A stretch of DNA of 64,000 nt from Lethocerus indicus (GCA_019843655.1 JACDQD010000103.1:3720001-3784000), one strand, 5' to 3'. Shown: positions 28,642 to 40,832, counted from the first letter of the stretch. A program made the numbers and translations. Notes: generated by a model from the letters alone, not told the origin.

Positions 28642-29199
28642 GATTTTCGACGACTTATGCCGCAAACTGTGATTAGGAGGTAAACTGTGACGTTAAAATA
28701 TTCTTCTGTTTTCTGAAAATAACCTTGTTCAGGCCACTCGCACCACTGATTGAATGTTACCGTCGCTCGGAGACCATAAATATATTGAGTTAGTTTCTAC
28801 GCAAAACCTAAGGACAAGTCATTATTCGCTTACCTTGTGCTGTACCAGTTTTTCTGAGATTAGTTATATACCCGCTACTGTAACGAATTCGCTATTAAAT
28901 ATTTATGGATCTAGGAGCACTAGACAGAAGGAATCTAAAGTTTTTAATTGGCAGTGGAGAAACCCGGATTCACCATTCCACTGTCGGAAGGAAATGAGCC
29001 CTTTTCTCAAACTATCAGGCACTTGGGAACTATGCAAAACTATGTAAAATTGGAATTATAGGGATTTATATTCGGTTTATAAAAAAAGTACTGAGAAATT
29101 TGTTTTTCCATTTTCATTTTTTGTTATTTTTCCCATCTGGTTGGCATCAGCGAAAGTTTTGCTCCCAAACTGCCCGGTGTTCTCCTGCGAAAAATTAGT

Positions 29200-29446
29200 C
29201 TTCTGCGAGCGAGTGAACTCTGAAGGAAACTAAAGGTCATTATTTATAAGGCCGACAATGACATATGCCCGCCCAATTTGGCACACAGAGGGACAGAGGC
29301 ACTTGAAGAAGCTACAGGTCACGCGAAAAGAAAAAATAGAACGGCGTCAGAGTTGCCACAAGCCACTCAAGGATGATTCAATATCAAAAATCTACACGAG
29401 AAAAATTATGACGCTAATTCAACAGTTTGTTCAGAAATTAACCCAA
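29200..29446 (+). mobile_element. Degenerate Jockey/CR1-type reverse-transcriptase C-terminal fragment
   Basis: The frame through 29258 reads LFIRPTMTYARPIWHTE, then HLKKLQV, then DDSISKIYTRKI and FVQKLTQ before a stop at 29447. Non-LTR retrotransposon reverse transcriptases of the Jockey/CR1 group carry this series in the same order near the end of the domain: (L/I)RP-(V/T)-(L/M)TYA-P-(V/I)W, an HIKKLQ element, then a (R)NDSIH-type segment and an F-KKL segment. Upstream, a TAA at 29231 and a phase change (TLKET in another frame, near the LTL-NK-LLY position) show it is broken. Only the tail is recognisable, and it is a dead relic rather than a host gene. Confidence 0.6.
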
Positions 29447-29449
29447 TGA

Positions 29450-30700
29450 ATTTACCATAAATTACAACTATCAACCGTTTAGTTTTCACGCCTAAATGAG
29501 ACCCTAACTGGTGAGTGGAGAGAACCAGAAAAATTGATTTTACTCCGAACCATCGTGGCACAAGGGACAGATGGATAAAATATATTGAAAAGGAAGGGGA
29601 TTATATAAAAAAATTATGTATATTCTAAATGTTTATTAAAAATAGTTTTTATTCAATCTCGTGGTATGACTTGAAAATATTTTGGAAATACACCAGACGA
29701 CCAGACGTAAGGTACACCAGAAGTTAAGGTCGTACGCTTCGTATGCAAATTAAACTGCGTAATTTTCCGTTGTATTCATTTTTTACGCAATATATCCTTC
29801 CGTCCGTAGGTAAGTCGGAAGGGTGCTGGATTAGAAGGTTGTAATTTTCGGTTCGCCTCAACATGGGGCCTAATTACATATTGTTTCCTTCTGGAGGCCC
29901 GTCCAGAAGGCTAACTAGACCCGAGAGCCATCCGAGTATTCGCGGACGGACCCGGCAATTACAATCAGGCTCGCCCATTCAACGGGATTGCAACACCCCT
30001 AATTAATATCCACTTCAGGCGGCTCCCAATACAGTCTGGCCTTCCTTTTCAGACCGGCCACGGGCTACCAAACGACCGGACAACTGCCCGGTTAACGGAC
30101 ATTTGCGCTATTCACAAGCGGAAATTTTATTCCAAAGATTCTAATTACACGTCAAGATATACTCGGTGCGTTGTAACTATCGGCCTATGGAAAAACAAGA
30201 ATCCTAACAGTTGGTTTACTCCTTTGGCTGAAACAGATTAAAACAGGTTGGGCAGTATTAAACTTTCCTTACGCCTTTACAGAATTTGTAATATAGTTAC
30301 GGCTGTAGCTCCTAGTTGAAATACAAATGTTATTTAGTTTAATAATTGCTATAGGCTAAGAAGCTTTCTCTTTTATTCGGTACACCGGTCGGGAGGTCAG
30401 AACTATCCGCCAATGACCGCCAGTATTTTAACTATAGCGCTCGCAATTTGTGATTAGTTTTAGTTGTCAAATAATAAATGGTCCACCTGCAGACCGCGCT
30501 CTACTGACATTTAAGTCATTTATCAAACGAATACAGTTCGGCTGTTCCAAGGCTTATTGGCATCTAAATGCCACAACCTATTACGTTTTCACAATCAGTC
30601 GGGGAAAAATTACTTCGACATTTCAACAGCCTTAAATTATAACCCGGGTAGTCTATTTTTTAGCATTATATACAAATTTAAGGAACGAATCTAATGTCAA
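29450..30700. other. Intergenic, no gene recognised
   Basis: AT-rich except for a GC-richer patch at about 29820-30120. No coding frame, RNA gene or repeat is recognised. Confidence 0.45.
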
Positions 30701-30756
30701 AAATATTTGCCAGATTAATAAGAGAGAAAGAGAAAGAAAGTGTTGTAGTAAAAACG

Positions 30757-30805
30757 ATAGTTCTGTAAAGAGAAGGTCTAATTAAGTGAGTGAATCGCAT
30801 CACTG
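30757..30805 (+). promoter_or_regulatory. Conserved upstream block shared with the edge gene
   Basis: 46 of 49 positions match the complement of 506-554. The block ends 16 bp before the TATA box. Weaker similarity continues further upstream (a CCAGATTA string at about 30711 and its counterpart near 595-602), so the copied segment is longer than the block. Confidence 0.6.
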
Positions 30806-30821
30806 GTTGGGACTGTGCGAT

Positions 30822-30857
30822 TATATATAGGTATGTCCAGAAGATAGGAGCATCAGT
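30822..30857 (+). promoter_or_regulatory. Core promoter: TATA box and TCAGT initiator
   Basis: TATATATAG begins at 30822 and TCAGT spans 30853-30857. The predicted start A at 30855 is 33 bp after the first T of TATA. The leader to the ATG at 30878 is 23 nt. Confidence 0.8.
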
Positions 30858-30877
30858 CGAGCAGCAGTAGCAGTAAA

Positions 30878-31516
30878 ATGAAGACAGTCTTTGCAGTATT
30901 GTTGGTAGTGGGCCTTGTGGGGGCCGAGAATATGAAGACTGAGAAGAGACAGGAGAAGCGGGGACTAGTCGGAGGCCAGTTCGGATACGGAACCCACTCG
31001 AGCTACCAGGGAGGTTTCGAGGACACTGGAAATGAAGGACCGTCGGGGGGACTGGGAGGTTCTCAAGAAGGTGGATTCGGACTGGGAGGCGGACAAGTGA
31101 CAACCGTGACACTAACCAGGGAGATACCAGTACCCTATCTAGTCGCGCTAGAGAGGCGGGTACCCGTCCCAGTTCCGGTACCGCACCCGGTCCCAGTCCT
31201 AATAGAGAGGCACGTACCTTACCCCGTCGGCGTACCCGTACCCCAGCCCTACCCTGTCGAGAGAACTGTTCCCGTTCCTGTCCACGTCCCCGTAGAGAAA
31301 CCGTATCCCGTCGTCGTTACTAGGACCGTCCAGGTCCCTGTCGAGAGACAAGTGGCCTCCATACAGTATCATGTTCCTTACTCGGTACCCGTCAACACTC
31401 ACAGTCATGGAGCGTCCCAGGTAGGCGGTTCATCCGACAGTGCTGGAGTCCCAAGCACTGGCCACAGTCATGGACACACCTTTGGGACAGATGGGGAATT
31501 CGTAAGCCAACACTAG
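30878..31516 (+). CDS. VPV-repeat secreted cuticle-type protein, 212 aa
   Basis: Complete single-exon frame. A signal peptide (residues 1-17, MKTVFAVLLVVGLVGAE) is followed by a charged propeptide ending QEKR at 25-28 before GLVGG. A short Gly/Ser/Gln stretch leads to VTTVTLTREIPVPYLV at about 74. Val-Pro repeats follow, with VPYPVGVPVPQPYPVE and VPVHVPVEKPYPV units. The tail is Ser/His/Gly-rich (HSHG twice) and ends VSQH. There are no cysteines. The start is set by the MKT shared across the family and by the 23-nt leader. The Gly segment is short and lacks the GGYGGA hexapeptides of the larger members. Its nearest relative is the divergent edge gene. Secretion is well supported; a structural role in cuticle is inferred from composition and likeness to Vajk-type proteins. 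Confidence 0.93.
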   Translation: MKTVFAVLLVVGLVGAENMKTEKRQEKRGLVGGQFGYGTHSSYQGGFEDTGNEGPSGGLGGSQEGGFGLGGGQVTTVTLTREIPVPYLVALERRVPVPVPVPHPVPVLIERHVPYPVGVPVPQPYPVERTVPVPVHVPVEKPYPVVVTRTVQVPVERQVASIQYHVPYSVPVNTHSHGASQVGGSSDSAGVPSTGHSHGHTFGTDGEFVSQH

Positions 31517-31608
31517 TGATGTCATCAGAAGAACAAAGTTATTTAATTTCTGTTAAGTCAATCGAGCTACCAGCTTGTACATGCCAATTGTTATTGTGAC
31601 ACACTTAT

Positions 31609-31614
31609 AATAAA
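31609..31614 (+). terminator. Poly(A) signal AATAAA
   Basis: AATAAA lies 93 bases after the stop codon of the 30878 gene, the first such hexamer downstream. Confidence 0.7.
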
Positions 31615-31619
31615 TCTTA

Positions 31620-34600
31620 TATATACGTTAGAGTCTCTCTTCCTCCGCAAATGATTAAAAGTCTGTACCAATCCTAAGCATTTAGGCTACATTCTGGTAA
31701 TATTTTTGATTACACCTTTTTCTTCTATCCGACTAGACTGTACATACTAGACGAATGGTATGAGCCGTAACCATTTTAATGTTTTTCGTAGAGCCCTATC
31801 GAGGACAGGAACGGCCCGAATTTATCCCCCATTCCGAGGGAATGATAACGAAAGAAATTCCGCGTAGTTCGTTTAATTGCCGCGGGATTCCGTAGTTTTT
31901 GGGCGGCGGGGCCCTTCCCACGGCCCCCGGGGGCCGAATACCGAGCGTTTCGGCGTCGGACGGCGGCATTCTCCATTAGTCCCCTGCGTCTCAGTTTCCA
32001 AGACCGGGGACAGCCTTTTGATCTTTTCCCGAAGCGACCTCGGTCTCCCCTCTGAAGAGGAATGCGGGTAGATAACGTGGATAAATGGTGGAGAAATCGG
32101 AAAGTGCGTAGAAAACTGGTAGCTCTGAGAACAGGCTCTTTGCATCCAGCAGGCTATGAACACATGGAATATATTCAGGTATTAATTTACTTCTTATACT
32201 TTACTTTTTATAAATAAATTAGGCTACTATTATAGAATTTATCTGAATTGATACATATTATATTCTATGCTGACCTAATGGCTAACCATTTAGTAATGAT
32301 TACCTAAATAACAGTACGGTACCACAACAGGATTTTAATGGAGTGGATAGGAATGAGACATAACGAAATTACAAATATTTTAGAAAATCGAGGTACACAA
32401 ATTGAACAATAAACATTTATTGATCAAAATTTGATTGAAGATCTGACCCCTATTTAAGCGACAAAATCCTGACTTTGAGTGTAAGTGCTTTTCAACACAA
32501 TCAGTTTATCTCTAATTCACCTGCATATTGAACACGCCCTCGTTTTCACTAATTCGTATGACGATAATGCGATTGACAAATTGACTATACAACTAACTTG
32601 ATTTGACCATTAAAGGACTGTTAATGCCAGAAGTGTACATACACCTTCTAAACAGCAAATCGCGTTCATATAATTATTGTTGTAGATTATTGCTGTACGG
32701 ACAGTGTGTGAGCGAAACTTTCACTCGTGTCAGCCGGACGAGTGAATGAACTAAAACAAAAAAACTGTGGATGATTGCTAGTAACGTCTTAGAAAAGTGG
32801 GTTACAGTTGTGATAAGTGAAATTCTCCTATTAAAAATGCAAGTACTTTAATATCCTGCAATATCATATCTTAATAGTGATGTAGAAATACTGATTATCG
32901 ATAGCTCAAAGCGTATACCGAGCGTATACAAGCTCAATATGCTTGTATAATGATGATTCGCCCAAAGGTAATAAAAAAATCAATTCAACGAATTCACTCC
33001 ATGAAGGGAGGAAGAAATTACTTTGAATATATCATTACGGCGAAAAAGAAATAGGAGAGGAAATTACTAATAAGTGACTCGCAGATACTTAAAAGCAGGG
33101 AGCATGATTTAAATAGTGGTTTCGTGAGGTGGTTGAACTGGAACGGACTATTCAGACTGGTATCTGGGGAGTGTGTGACAACGGGAAGGAAATGTGGGAC
33201 AGGTAGAGAGGGAGCTACTGCCAAAGCGGAGTCAATGCCTGAAGAGGAAGTCCCGACCCTCCCACTTGGAGAACGCTGAACCGGGACGGCTCCTCTCTGC
33301 TTTCCCCCGATCAATGAACCCCCAGATAAAAGCGAAATGTAAACTATTTCGGTTACTTACTATATTGGCAAGTCTCACAATCATCAATCACCAACGCAGG
33401 CCCAAATTTTGCAGCTTAATGGAGCAAAATAAATTCCCCTTAGGCAATGTACACGATAAATAGAAACACGAGTAGAAAAACGTTCAGAATTCATGACAAT
33501 ATTTGATACAATTCAATTCATTTAATGTCTAGTAATTTCTACAAAAACAATAATTGTTTTAATGTCCACCACAAATTATAAATAAACTGTTTTATAATAG
33601 TAATACTGTAGAAATTTTGAGACAAAATATTTTTCTCTCTTCAATTTGAAAACAGATTGTACGCTCGATAAAGCACCTCCTGAAACTGTCCAAGCTGTCG
33701 TCAGCGCGTTATAAGGACAAGTAAAAGTTGTTATTACCCCCACGAAGAGCCTTTTAAATTTACAATTTGGATTCGTTGCCTAATTAATACCCTGCGAGAT
33801 TGGATCTCTAATTAATACGGACAACAGCATTATCATTAATAGTGCTAATTACCGGACTAACGCGAGTGATCAATTATGTTGGATGTATGGGGAGAACGGG
33901 GAGAGCGATGACGGGGGACGTGGTCTCGGTTCGTTTAATGCTTTGCGGCGGGACCGGCAATAAAGCCGAAGGTCAAGGTGTAGGGTCCGGCCGGAACGTG
34001 GATCGATTAAATGTCAAAATCGAACCTGGGTACATAAAAGTTCATTACCTACAGGCCCTTAAAATTTCAAAGAAGCGTCGACACATTACGTGGGCAAAGG
34101 GTACAGATATTTTTAATGGCGGGTAATTGATTTTAATGTAGACAGTAACACGTGAGAGCGTTAAGAAGAAAACTTAAAGGCAGTGACAATTCTGATGTGA
34201 AAGTACTGAAAAATTGGCTGAGAATGACTACAGCTGGCACAACCTCAACGCCAAATAAATAATAACTCTTGTCGCTCCCCGTCCCCACCCTTAGAAAAAA
34301 CTTTTCTACTTCTTCTACTATTAAATTCCGAAATGCAAATCGAGACGAGTGAAAAAAAAATCATTTTTGAAACACTAAACGCGGCAATTCCAAAGGGAAT
34401 GTAGGCCGGTGAAGGGACGGGAGGGGGGATTCGCGTGCAAATGTCAAAACTTTCACCTGGCCCGGCTCCCGAAACCTATTATAACGGGGGAATACTCCTA
34501 AATTAGGAATTGCGCAACAGGTGTTACATTCAAATTCGGGAAGGGGGGAGTCGAAGAAACGAGTTATTAAGGATTTACAGGTATCTTCTTTTTTCGTCCG

Positions 34601-35760
34601 CCCGTGAGAAGGCACGGTGGGTTGGGATGTCCGTATCCCAAAGCGACGGTATGGAAAGATATTGATAATAAATCCGTTAGGAAATGACAGCAATCACTAA
34701 ATAATTGTTTATAATTTGTCTACTGTACTTGTATGATCTGCGGCTAGAGGGTTTTTATTATTTACCATTCTGGATCCTGTCGTTAGGACGTTTTTCTTGT
34801 AATGGATGTGAATTGGCATATTTCGGAGTGCTATATGAAAGTAAGAAAGGAGTAGCACTTAAAATTTTGTTTAAGTCGATGCTAGCGCAGAAAGGATTGA
34901 ACGTCAACTCGACCAGTCCAAGAGACCACTACACCCCATATTTCTTCGGTGAATGTAGCCCGCAAGTTAATTGCGCCTTTATCGAATTATCGTGGCACAA
35001 TAGGCCACTGTAAGGAGCCGGGAGAGGGGGTCCTGGGCCCGCCTGTTTGGAGGGAGCCGGAAGCTCGGCGAAACGTGACCGGCTGGTAAACAGGGTGGGC
35101 CCGGAGATAAGCCATGCAGAAGGGTCGCCAGATAGGAGGACGCCGCGGGATGGAGATAGATCACGACATGGACCACCCCGAGCCCAACCGTCCAAGAACA
35201 ACCCCCAAGAGTTGGCGTTCGTTTGAGGAACAGCAAAAAGGGTCCGCCTCCCTCGAGTCATATTGTGCGACAGCCTTGAATTGATTATGGGCACGTTTAG
35301 TCACAAACGAATATTGAAGAAATTAGGCTTTTAAATCTTTAATAAATATAAAATTCCTCCGAATTTATCCTGTGGAAAATTTTAATCAATGGAATACTAG
35401 CAAAGACTGGTATAAAACTCACAGAATATGGTACATCTCATATATTCAGAGAGACAGATAAAACAGGTTTATTGTCATTATACACATTTACCTAATACAC
35501 ATTTTATTATTCGCTACAAACTTGATGACAAAGACATGCTCCCAGAAATGGTTGGTACTCGTATATTTAAATATTCCTACACCCCAAATTAGATCACAGA
35601 TCTAATATAATCTAATATAATAAGACCCTTATATAATCACAGATACATTCAATTTTATCTATATCTGATTGTTACGTGTAGAGGCTTACAAAAACTGAAT
35701 AATATGTAATAAACAGAAACAAAATGTATCCTACAGTTTTTTCTGAACCGTTGAAAGACA
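31620..35760. other. Intergenic with GC-rich patches, no gene recognised
   Basis: GC-rich patches at about 31780-32060, 33700-34030 and 34990-35250; AT-rich DNA elsewhere. Paired frames on both strands cover the GC patches. A short direct repeat, TCTAATATAA twice, sits near 35600-35619. No RNA gene is seen. Confidence 0.45.
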
Positions 35761-35768
35761 AAATATAG

Positions 35769-35835
35769 CCGAATCTGACCGCCAAGGTATTTGAGGGCAG
35801 ACGCCGGCCAAGGCTTTCGCTAATCCACTAGGCTA
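35769..35835 (-). mobile_element. Possible tRNA-derived SINE head (relic)
   Basis: On the minus strand TAGCCTAGTGG (35835-35825) fits the pol III A-box consensus TRGCNNAGYGG exactly and is followed by ATTAGCGAAAGCC, like a tRNA D arm. A weak B-box-like GGTCAGATTCGG follows at 35780-35769, at the spacing of a tRNA with a long variable arm. No cloverleaf closes, so this is not a functional tRNA. A pol III-derived repeat is the best guess; chance is possible. Confidence 0.25.
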
Positions 35836-35839
35836 AGTG

Positions 35840-38800
35840 GGTTTTCCCTCTCACTTGGGACTTAGCTCTGCAACCCCGTCAAGTCTCGCCCATTAATTTC
35901 CAGGCTTCGGTGCATGCTCGGTCTTGTAATGTATCTAATGAAAGAAATCATTAGCCCTTAGTTACTACTAATTAACAACATAGGACATACGCACTCCTCA
36001 GGTAGAGTGCATTTACTACTATTTTTTATATAATAGAATAATTATAAAATATATTACTAATATCGGATTTGTTAGTCTGCAAAGGTACCAAGGTATTTAA
36101 TTATTTCCACATTCTTGTCTATTGCTTACTGGTTTCGATTGCTCGCCCCCTCAGTGTAGCTTTCCATCGTTTGTAAATCGCTGCCATAATTGCACAGGTC
36201 CAATCCAAGGCACATATGAGGATCACATCAGTGACAAATGCAAGAACTTGACTAGGTAAGGTTTCTGGCCTCCCTATTGAATTATTTTTTCTCTAAGCCA
36301 CAAATTTTTCTCCGTACAAATTAGTAGAATAAATTAAAGCGTCCATGCATCAGCCCTCTCGGGCGTCCCTTCGGCTTACAAATAAACTGAACGGGGCGTC
36401 GGAAAAATGTTAACGAGCCCCGGCTTAACAAAACCCGAGAAAACAGGCGTTCCTGATTAATTTGTAAAAATCTTTTTCTTTCGGCCAACCGAGCGCCGAA
36501 GTCGGACACTTTAATTAGGGCGGGGTTCGAATTACTCCACGCCACATTAGCCCTGCAGGAGCCGTTAAGGGGATGATGGATTGGGGTGAACGGCGGGAAA
36601 AAGGGACACTTCTGCCCCGAAGAGGGTTTGATGAATCGGTGTGGCCGGGACGGGGGAAAAAACTTGAAGCGCGCGAAGCGTAGAAAGTGAGGTTTTAAGT
36701 TTTTTTCCAGAGGGGTTGGAAGGAGACGGCGTCTGGGGGAAGGTGTCTCCAAAAGTGGAAAAAATATCGAACATGGTCTTAAAAATGTGTTCCGTTCGGG
36801 AAACGAATGTTTCAATTCTGGAACCCATAATTTACTTATGCACTTAAATATTAAGGTAACGAACAGAACATGTTTATTTATCAACAAATGATTCCTACAA
36901 ATAAAAATTAAACTAATTATAACATTTAAAGTGTACTAATACTTATTACTACCTCAAATAAGTCACGATTTATCAACAGAGTAAGTTATTTTAGAGTTGG
37001 TTATTTTTTAATATACCAATAATCTTGTATAATATTGGGGTAACAGGAATCCGGTTACTTCATGTACTTCATGGGGAACGCGAGTCCACTGTTTAGGGAA
37101 ATGGTACTTTCTTGTGGAAGACTATTTCCTTTCTTTCTCTTTAAGTTTTCCTATACCGGAATTTTCTTGAAGTTTTATTTTGAACTATCGGACCGGGTCC
37201 CGGGAAACTGCCCCGTTTTCGATTAACGGGAGGCGCCTTTTTTGGGAGGGTTACTGAAAATATTTTGACGTTAAATTGAAATTTTAATTGAGTTCAAAAC
37301 TAAAGTGGGGAAGTCACTTGACCTCGTCCTTTTACTTTTTTAATCGTCCGTCGTGTGATAGCCTCCTGGCGTCGAACACAGTTGGTCTGAACAACCTTCA
37401 AAATCGTAATTTGCTTCGTATTTTAACTTAACTTAAAGTTTGAGTTACTTTTCCTGAGAAAATGTCTGCAGTTTTGGTCCTGATTAGTTTTAGAGAATGC
37501 ATAACTGTCGATGGCGAAAGGAATTGTTCAAAAAGTACCGAAGTAATTTAACTGGACTTCTAACTTGCCAAATTAAAGTGTCAGCTATATTTCTTTGCCT
37601 GAAAATATTAGGTTATTTTCAGTAATTTAAAACCTTTAAAATTTAAAAAAAACTTTAAACATTTCAATATTTTTATATGTAATATACAAATATATTTTTA
37701 TATATAAACTTATGAAAACATATATTTGGAGTATCCATTCGTAATACAATTGCATAGTTTCCCACGAAATAAATTATCAGATATTTCTAATTTTATATTC
37801 AACATTTATCTGTAGTTTCATTTATTCACACCACGACGAAATTATGATGCATCTAAAATTGTAGTTTAATATAATTGAAAATTGACAGGATTTAAATTTT
37901 TCCTAAAGTAAATTAATTTATCTAGGAAGGTACAATAATTTATTAATCTGTTTGTAGCATGTGATTAATGCGATGAGAGGTAAAAATCTTGGCGGTAAAG
38001 GTGAAAAATATCAGGGCCGCAGTCCTGTTATCGACAGCCGATGGAAGCCATTTAAGTCATGTGTCGGAGGAAATCGAATTGATCTTATCGCAGTGTTCTA
38101 GGACCTAATTTTCTGGTTACGTCCGGTCGAATGTTCGGCCATATTTGATTTCTTCACGATATGTTCTTGCGGAACACAATTTTTCGGGTCGGGAAAAACT
38201 TGAAAAGAGCGCGATCGGTGAACCGGAATGAAGGGGAAATTTAGATATCACGATAACAACTAATTTATGTTTTAAAAATATTATACTATCCCAAAAATCA
38301 GATGTTATGACATCGTACATTTGATTTCAGTGGCCGATATTAGAGACAGAGGTGTTCTATTCTAAAATGTTAAAAAAGCAGCTTCTGCCAGATAAGTACG
38401 CTGGAATTTCTTTGGTTTCATTATTGTGACTCGGCTTATCTTAATTAAAAACCAGACAACTCTACTTACGTCATACGACGCTGAATAGCTTATTGCCTTC
38501 TCCGCCGTGTCCGTACGTGGGAAACCCGCCGAACTACCCTGTCAATCTCGAACGGGGCTTCGAAATTAATTAATCGGTCGAAACCAAACACCCCTCGGAT
38601 GAGGGTCCGCCTCGTTCCTTGCGGGTATTCCGTCCAATCAGGCCCGGAACGGAAATGGAGAAATGGAGAGTTTGAGAGACAGAGAGTGAGTGAGCGAGAG
38701 GGACAGCGAGCTAGGTACAGTCTGCAGGGGTTCAACATAGAACGGAGCATTATGTTAATTCCCCCACTCCCCCGCCCGCCTTCCGACTGCTTGCGAGGTA

Positions 38801-39900
38801 AGTACAGCTGTGATGCTATTAGCGCTAATATCTACCTAACAGATCCGAGACGGAAGATCTCTACTGCTCTGCTATCTGTACTCCAGTGCCAAATGGCCCG
38901 AGCATTGTGCTCATCCAAGTTGCACTTAATATAACGACTGAAAAACAATGGCGTATTTTAGACACTCTTTTACCAGTCCTGATGAGAAAATAATTTATTT
39001 GCGATATCATTCATTTAATAATTCAATACATAAAACAGAATTTAAATTTGGATGCGGTTTTATAAATTTAAAAGATAATAAGAAGGGAAAACTAATATAT
39101 AAGAGAAATATTCGACTTATCGTGTAATATTTTGGCTCATTTTAGAACCTAATCTGAACGTTTGAAATATCTATCATTGTCACCTAAACTTTAGTTCTTA
39201 AATAAATAAAATCGTTAAGGAAAATATAATCTATAAATTAGGTGTGTAAATTTGTGAAACAGCTAATTCTATGTAACCGAAATATTCAATAATATATCTT
39301 TACATAAACAAATATAGCCATGTCTTCATCGTCTCGTAATAATTTGTAGCCTTCAGATTCATCCGGGAAACCGAATTAAAAAAAAGTCCTTTATATGTCG
39401 TTACCGCCTTTGTAAATCAATTTGAATTTTCATTTGAAATCGGTTTATTTAGCGAAAACGCGTACAAATAAATGTAATACACAGTAAACATCGTATCGCT
39501 ATGGTCAAACAAAATGTAACGAGTTTCTCCAATTCGTGATGGGACAAATTGTTGTTTGCAAATAACCGATTTCGTATATTGACGACAATCTCCCGGTTTG
39601 TATTTTGAATAATTACAAGCGTACCTGTCTACATTTATAAAAATCTCCCGTAAAAATCTCATCTTGTTTTAAAACGAAAATGATAATGAAAATAAATAAA
39701 ATGTACACTTGAAATTTTACCTTGTCAGGTTTGTAACTTTTAAAATGGTACGCGGAAAAGATATATACTTTTCAGTTTACTTACAAGTTCAGAAAGTTGA
39801 TAAGGAATATAATAAAGTTCAAACAAATAAATAATACCGTACAGATTCAATGAAAAGAAACAGAACTTTCATTTGATAATTTTATTCATAAAGATATTAC
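35840..39900. other. Intergenic with GC-rich patches, no gene recognised
   Basis: GC-rich patches at about 36350-36830 and 38490-38900; very AT-rich DNA at 36880-37050, 37600-37980 and 38990-39400. A 188-codon minus-strand frame (36321-36887) spans the first patch, rich in Pro, Phe and Arg with no domain, and is not called. A short open minus-strand segment at 36122-36292 is discussed in the findings. Confidence 0.45.
39881..39886 (-). terminator. Possible poly(A) signal AATAAA
   Basis: AATAAA on the minus strand, 37 bases past the stop of the possible terminal exon. In AT-rich DNA this hexamer is common, so it only supports the exon by position. Confidence 0.25.
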
Positions 39901-39922
39901 TCCTTAGCTAGACCTTGACCTT

Positions 39923-40034
39923 TTACAGTGTCATAACAACTTCAACATTTTCGCTCATTCTACCCGTATCACTTGCAGACACGTCTGGATTCTCATCTTC
40001 AAGCGGAATATTTAAATAATTTACTCCAAATTCA
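39923..40034 (-). CDS. Possible 3'-terminal exon of an unidentified minus-strand gene
   Basis: Read on the minus strand, an AG at 40036-40035 precedes a frame that includes EFGVNYLNIPLEDENPD and then SASDTGRMSENVEVV before a TAA at 39925-39923. The composition is far more balanced than the AT-rich DNA around it. A complementary TTTATT at 39881-39886 supplies AATAAA about 37 bases after the stop, fitting a terminal exon. The pyrimidine tract before the AG is poor and no upstream exon was identified. The acidic tail matches nothing I know. It could be a transposon relic or chance. Confidence 0.25.
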
Positions 40035-40039
40035 CTTTA

Positions 40040-40830
40040 TTTCAAATATAAAATGTCTTATATGAATAAATAAGAATTAAAATATACTTTCATTTTTAAA
40101 GAACATATTTCATCTGAATAAGTTCATGTATTAAAGTATTCATTTATTTATATCAAGTAAATTTTAAAAATTTATATTTAAAATATTTTAAAATATGAAA
40201 GAACCAAATGTGACCTTCTCGATGCAAACGAGATTTCTTTCATAATTTCTGTGAGCACTATTTTATTTCATATGTCCTCCAAAAATAGTGATTTAGAAAC
40301 TAATTTAGTATCATATCCCCTGTCGCTTGACATCAATTTTTGATTGTTGGTGTTCTACTTGATAATTAAAATCAAGCATATTGTTATCTGAAATAAAGAC
40401 ATTTTCACGCATAAATCATATTTACTAATAGTTCCTAACCAATCTACTGATGGAAAACCACTGCAGTGCATCGGTCTAGCATAAAAAGAAATCGCACGAA
40501 TAATATTTTTGCAAATAGTTATAGCGAAAAGTAAAATAATTCTGGTCCATACGTGGAATGCACATTGTTAGCCCCGGTTACATAATAAGTAGTTAGGTGC
40601 CATTCCCGGCATCGGACGTATTCAATGTAGCTCGATATTACGACCCACCGATTGTATAGCGGATTCCGCTCAGCCAATCGCATAGCTCGTTACAGCGACG
40701 AGTGAACGTCAAAGTCCCCATTCCGCCCGACCGCAGATTGAGACGCGACTTCCCGCTAGGGCCAATTACCGTAGAACCGCGAGCGGAAGACACCGCGTGA
40801 TTTACCGAACGTGCAGCGGTAGGCTCCCGG

Positions 40831-40832
<2 letters not shown>
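40040..40832. other. Intergenic, no gene recognised
   Basis: AT-rich up to about 40560, then the start of a GC-rich patch that continues past the CT repeat to about 41170. Nothing else is recognised. Confidence 0.4.

Noticed and set aside
36321..36887. 188-codon minus-strand frame
   Set aside because: It lies in a GC-rich patch, is rich in Pro, Phe and Arg, and has no domain, splice or promoter context; an overlapping frame in another phase is also open.
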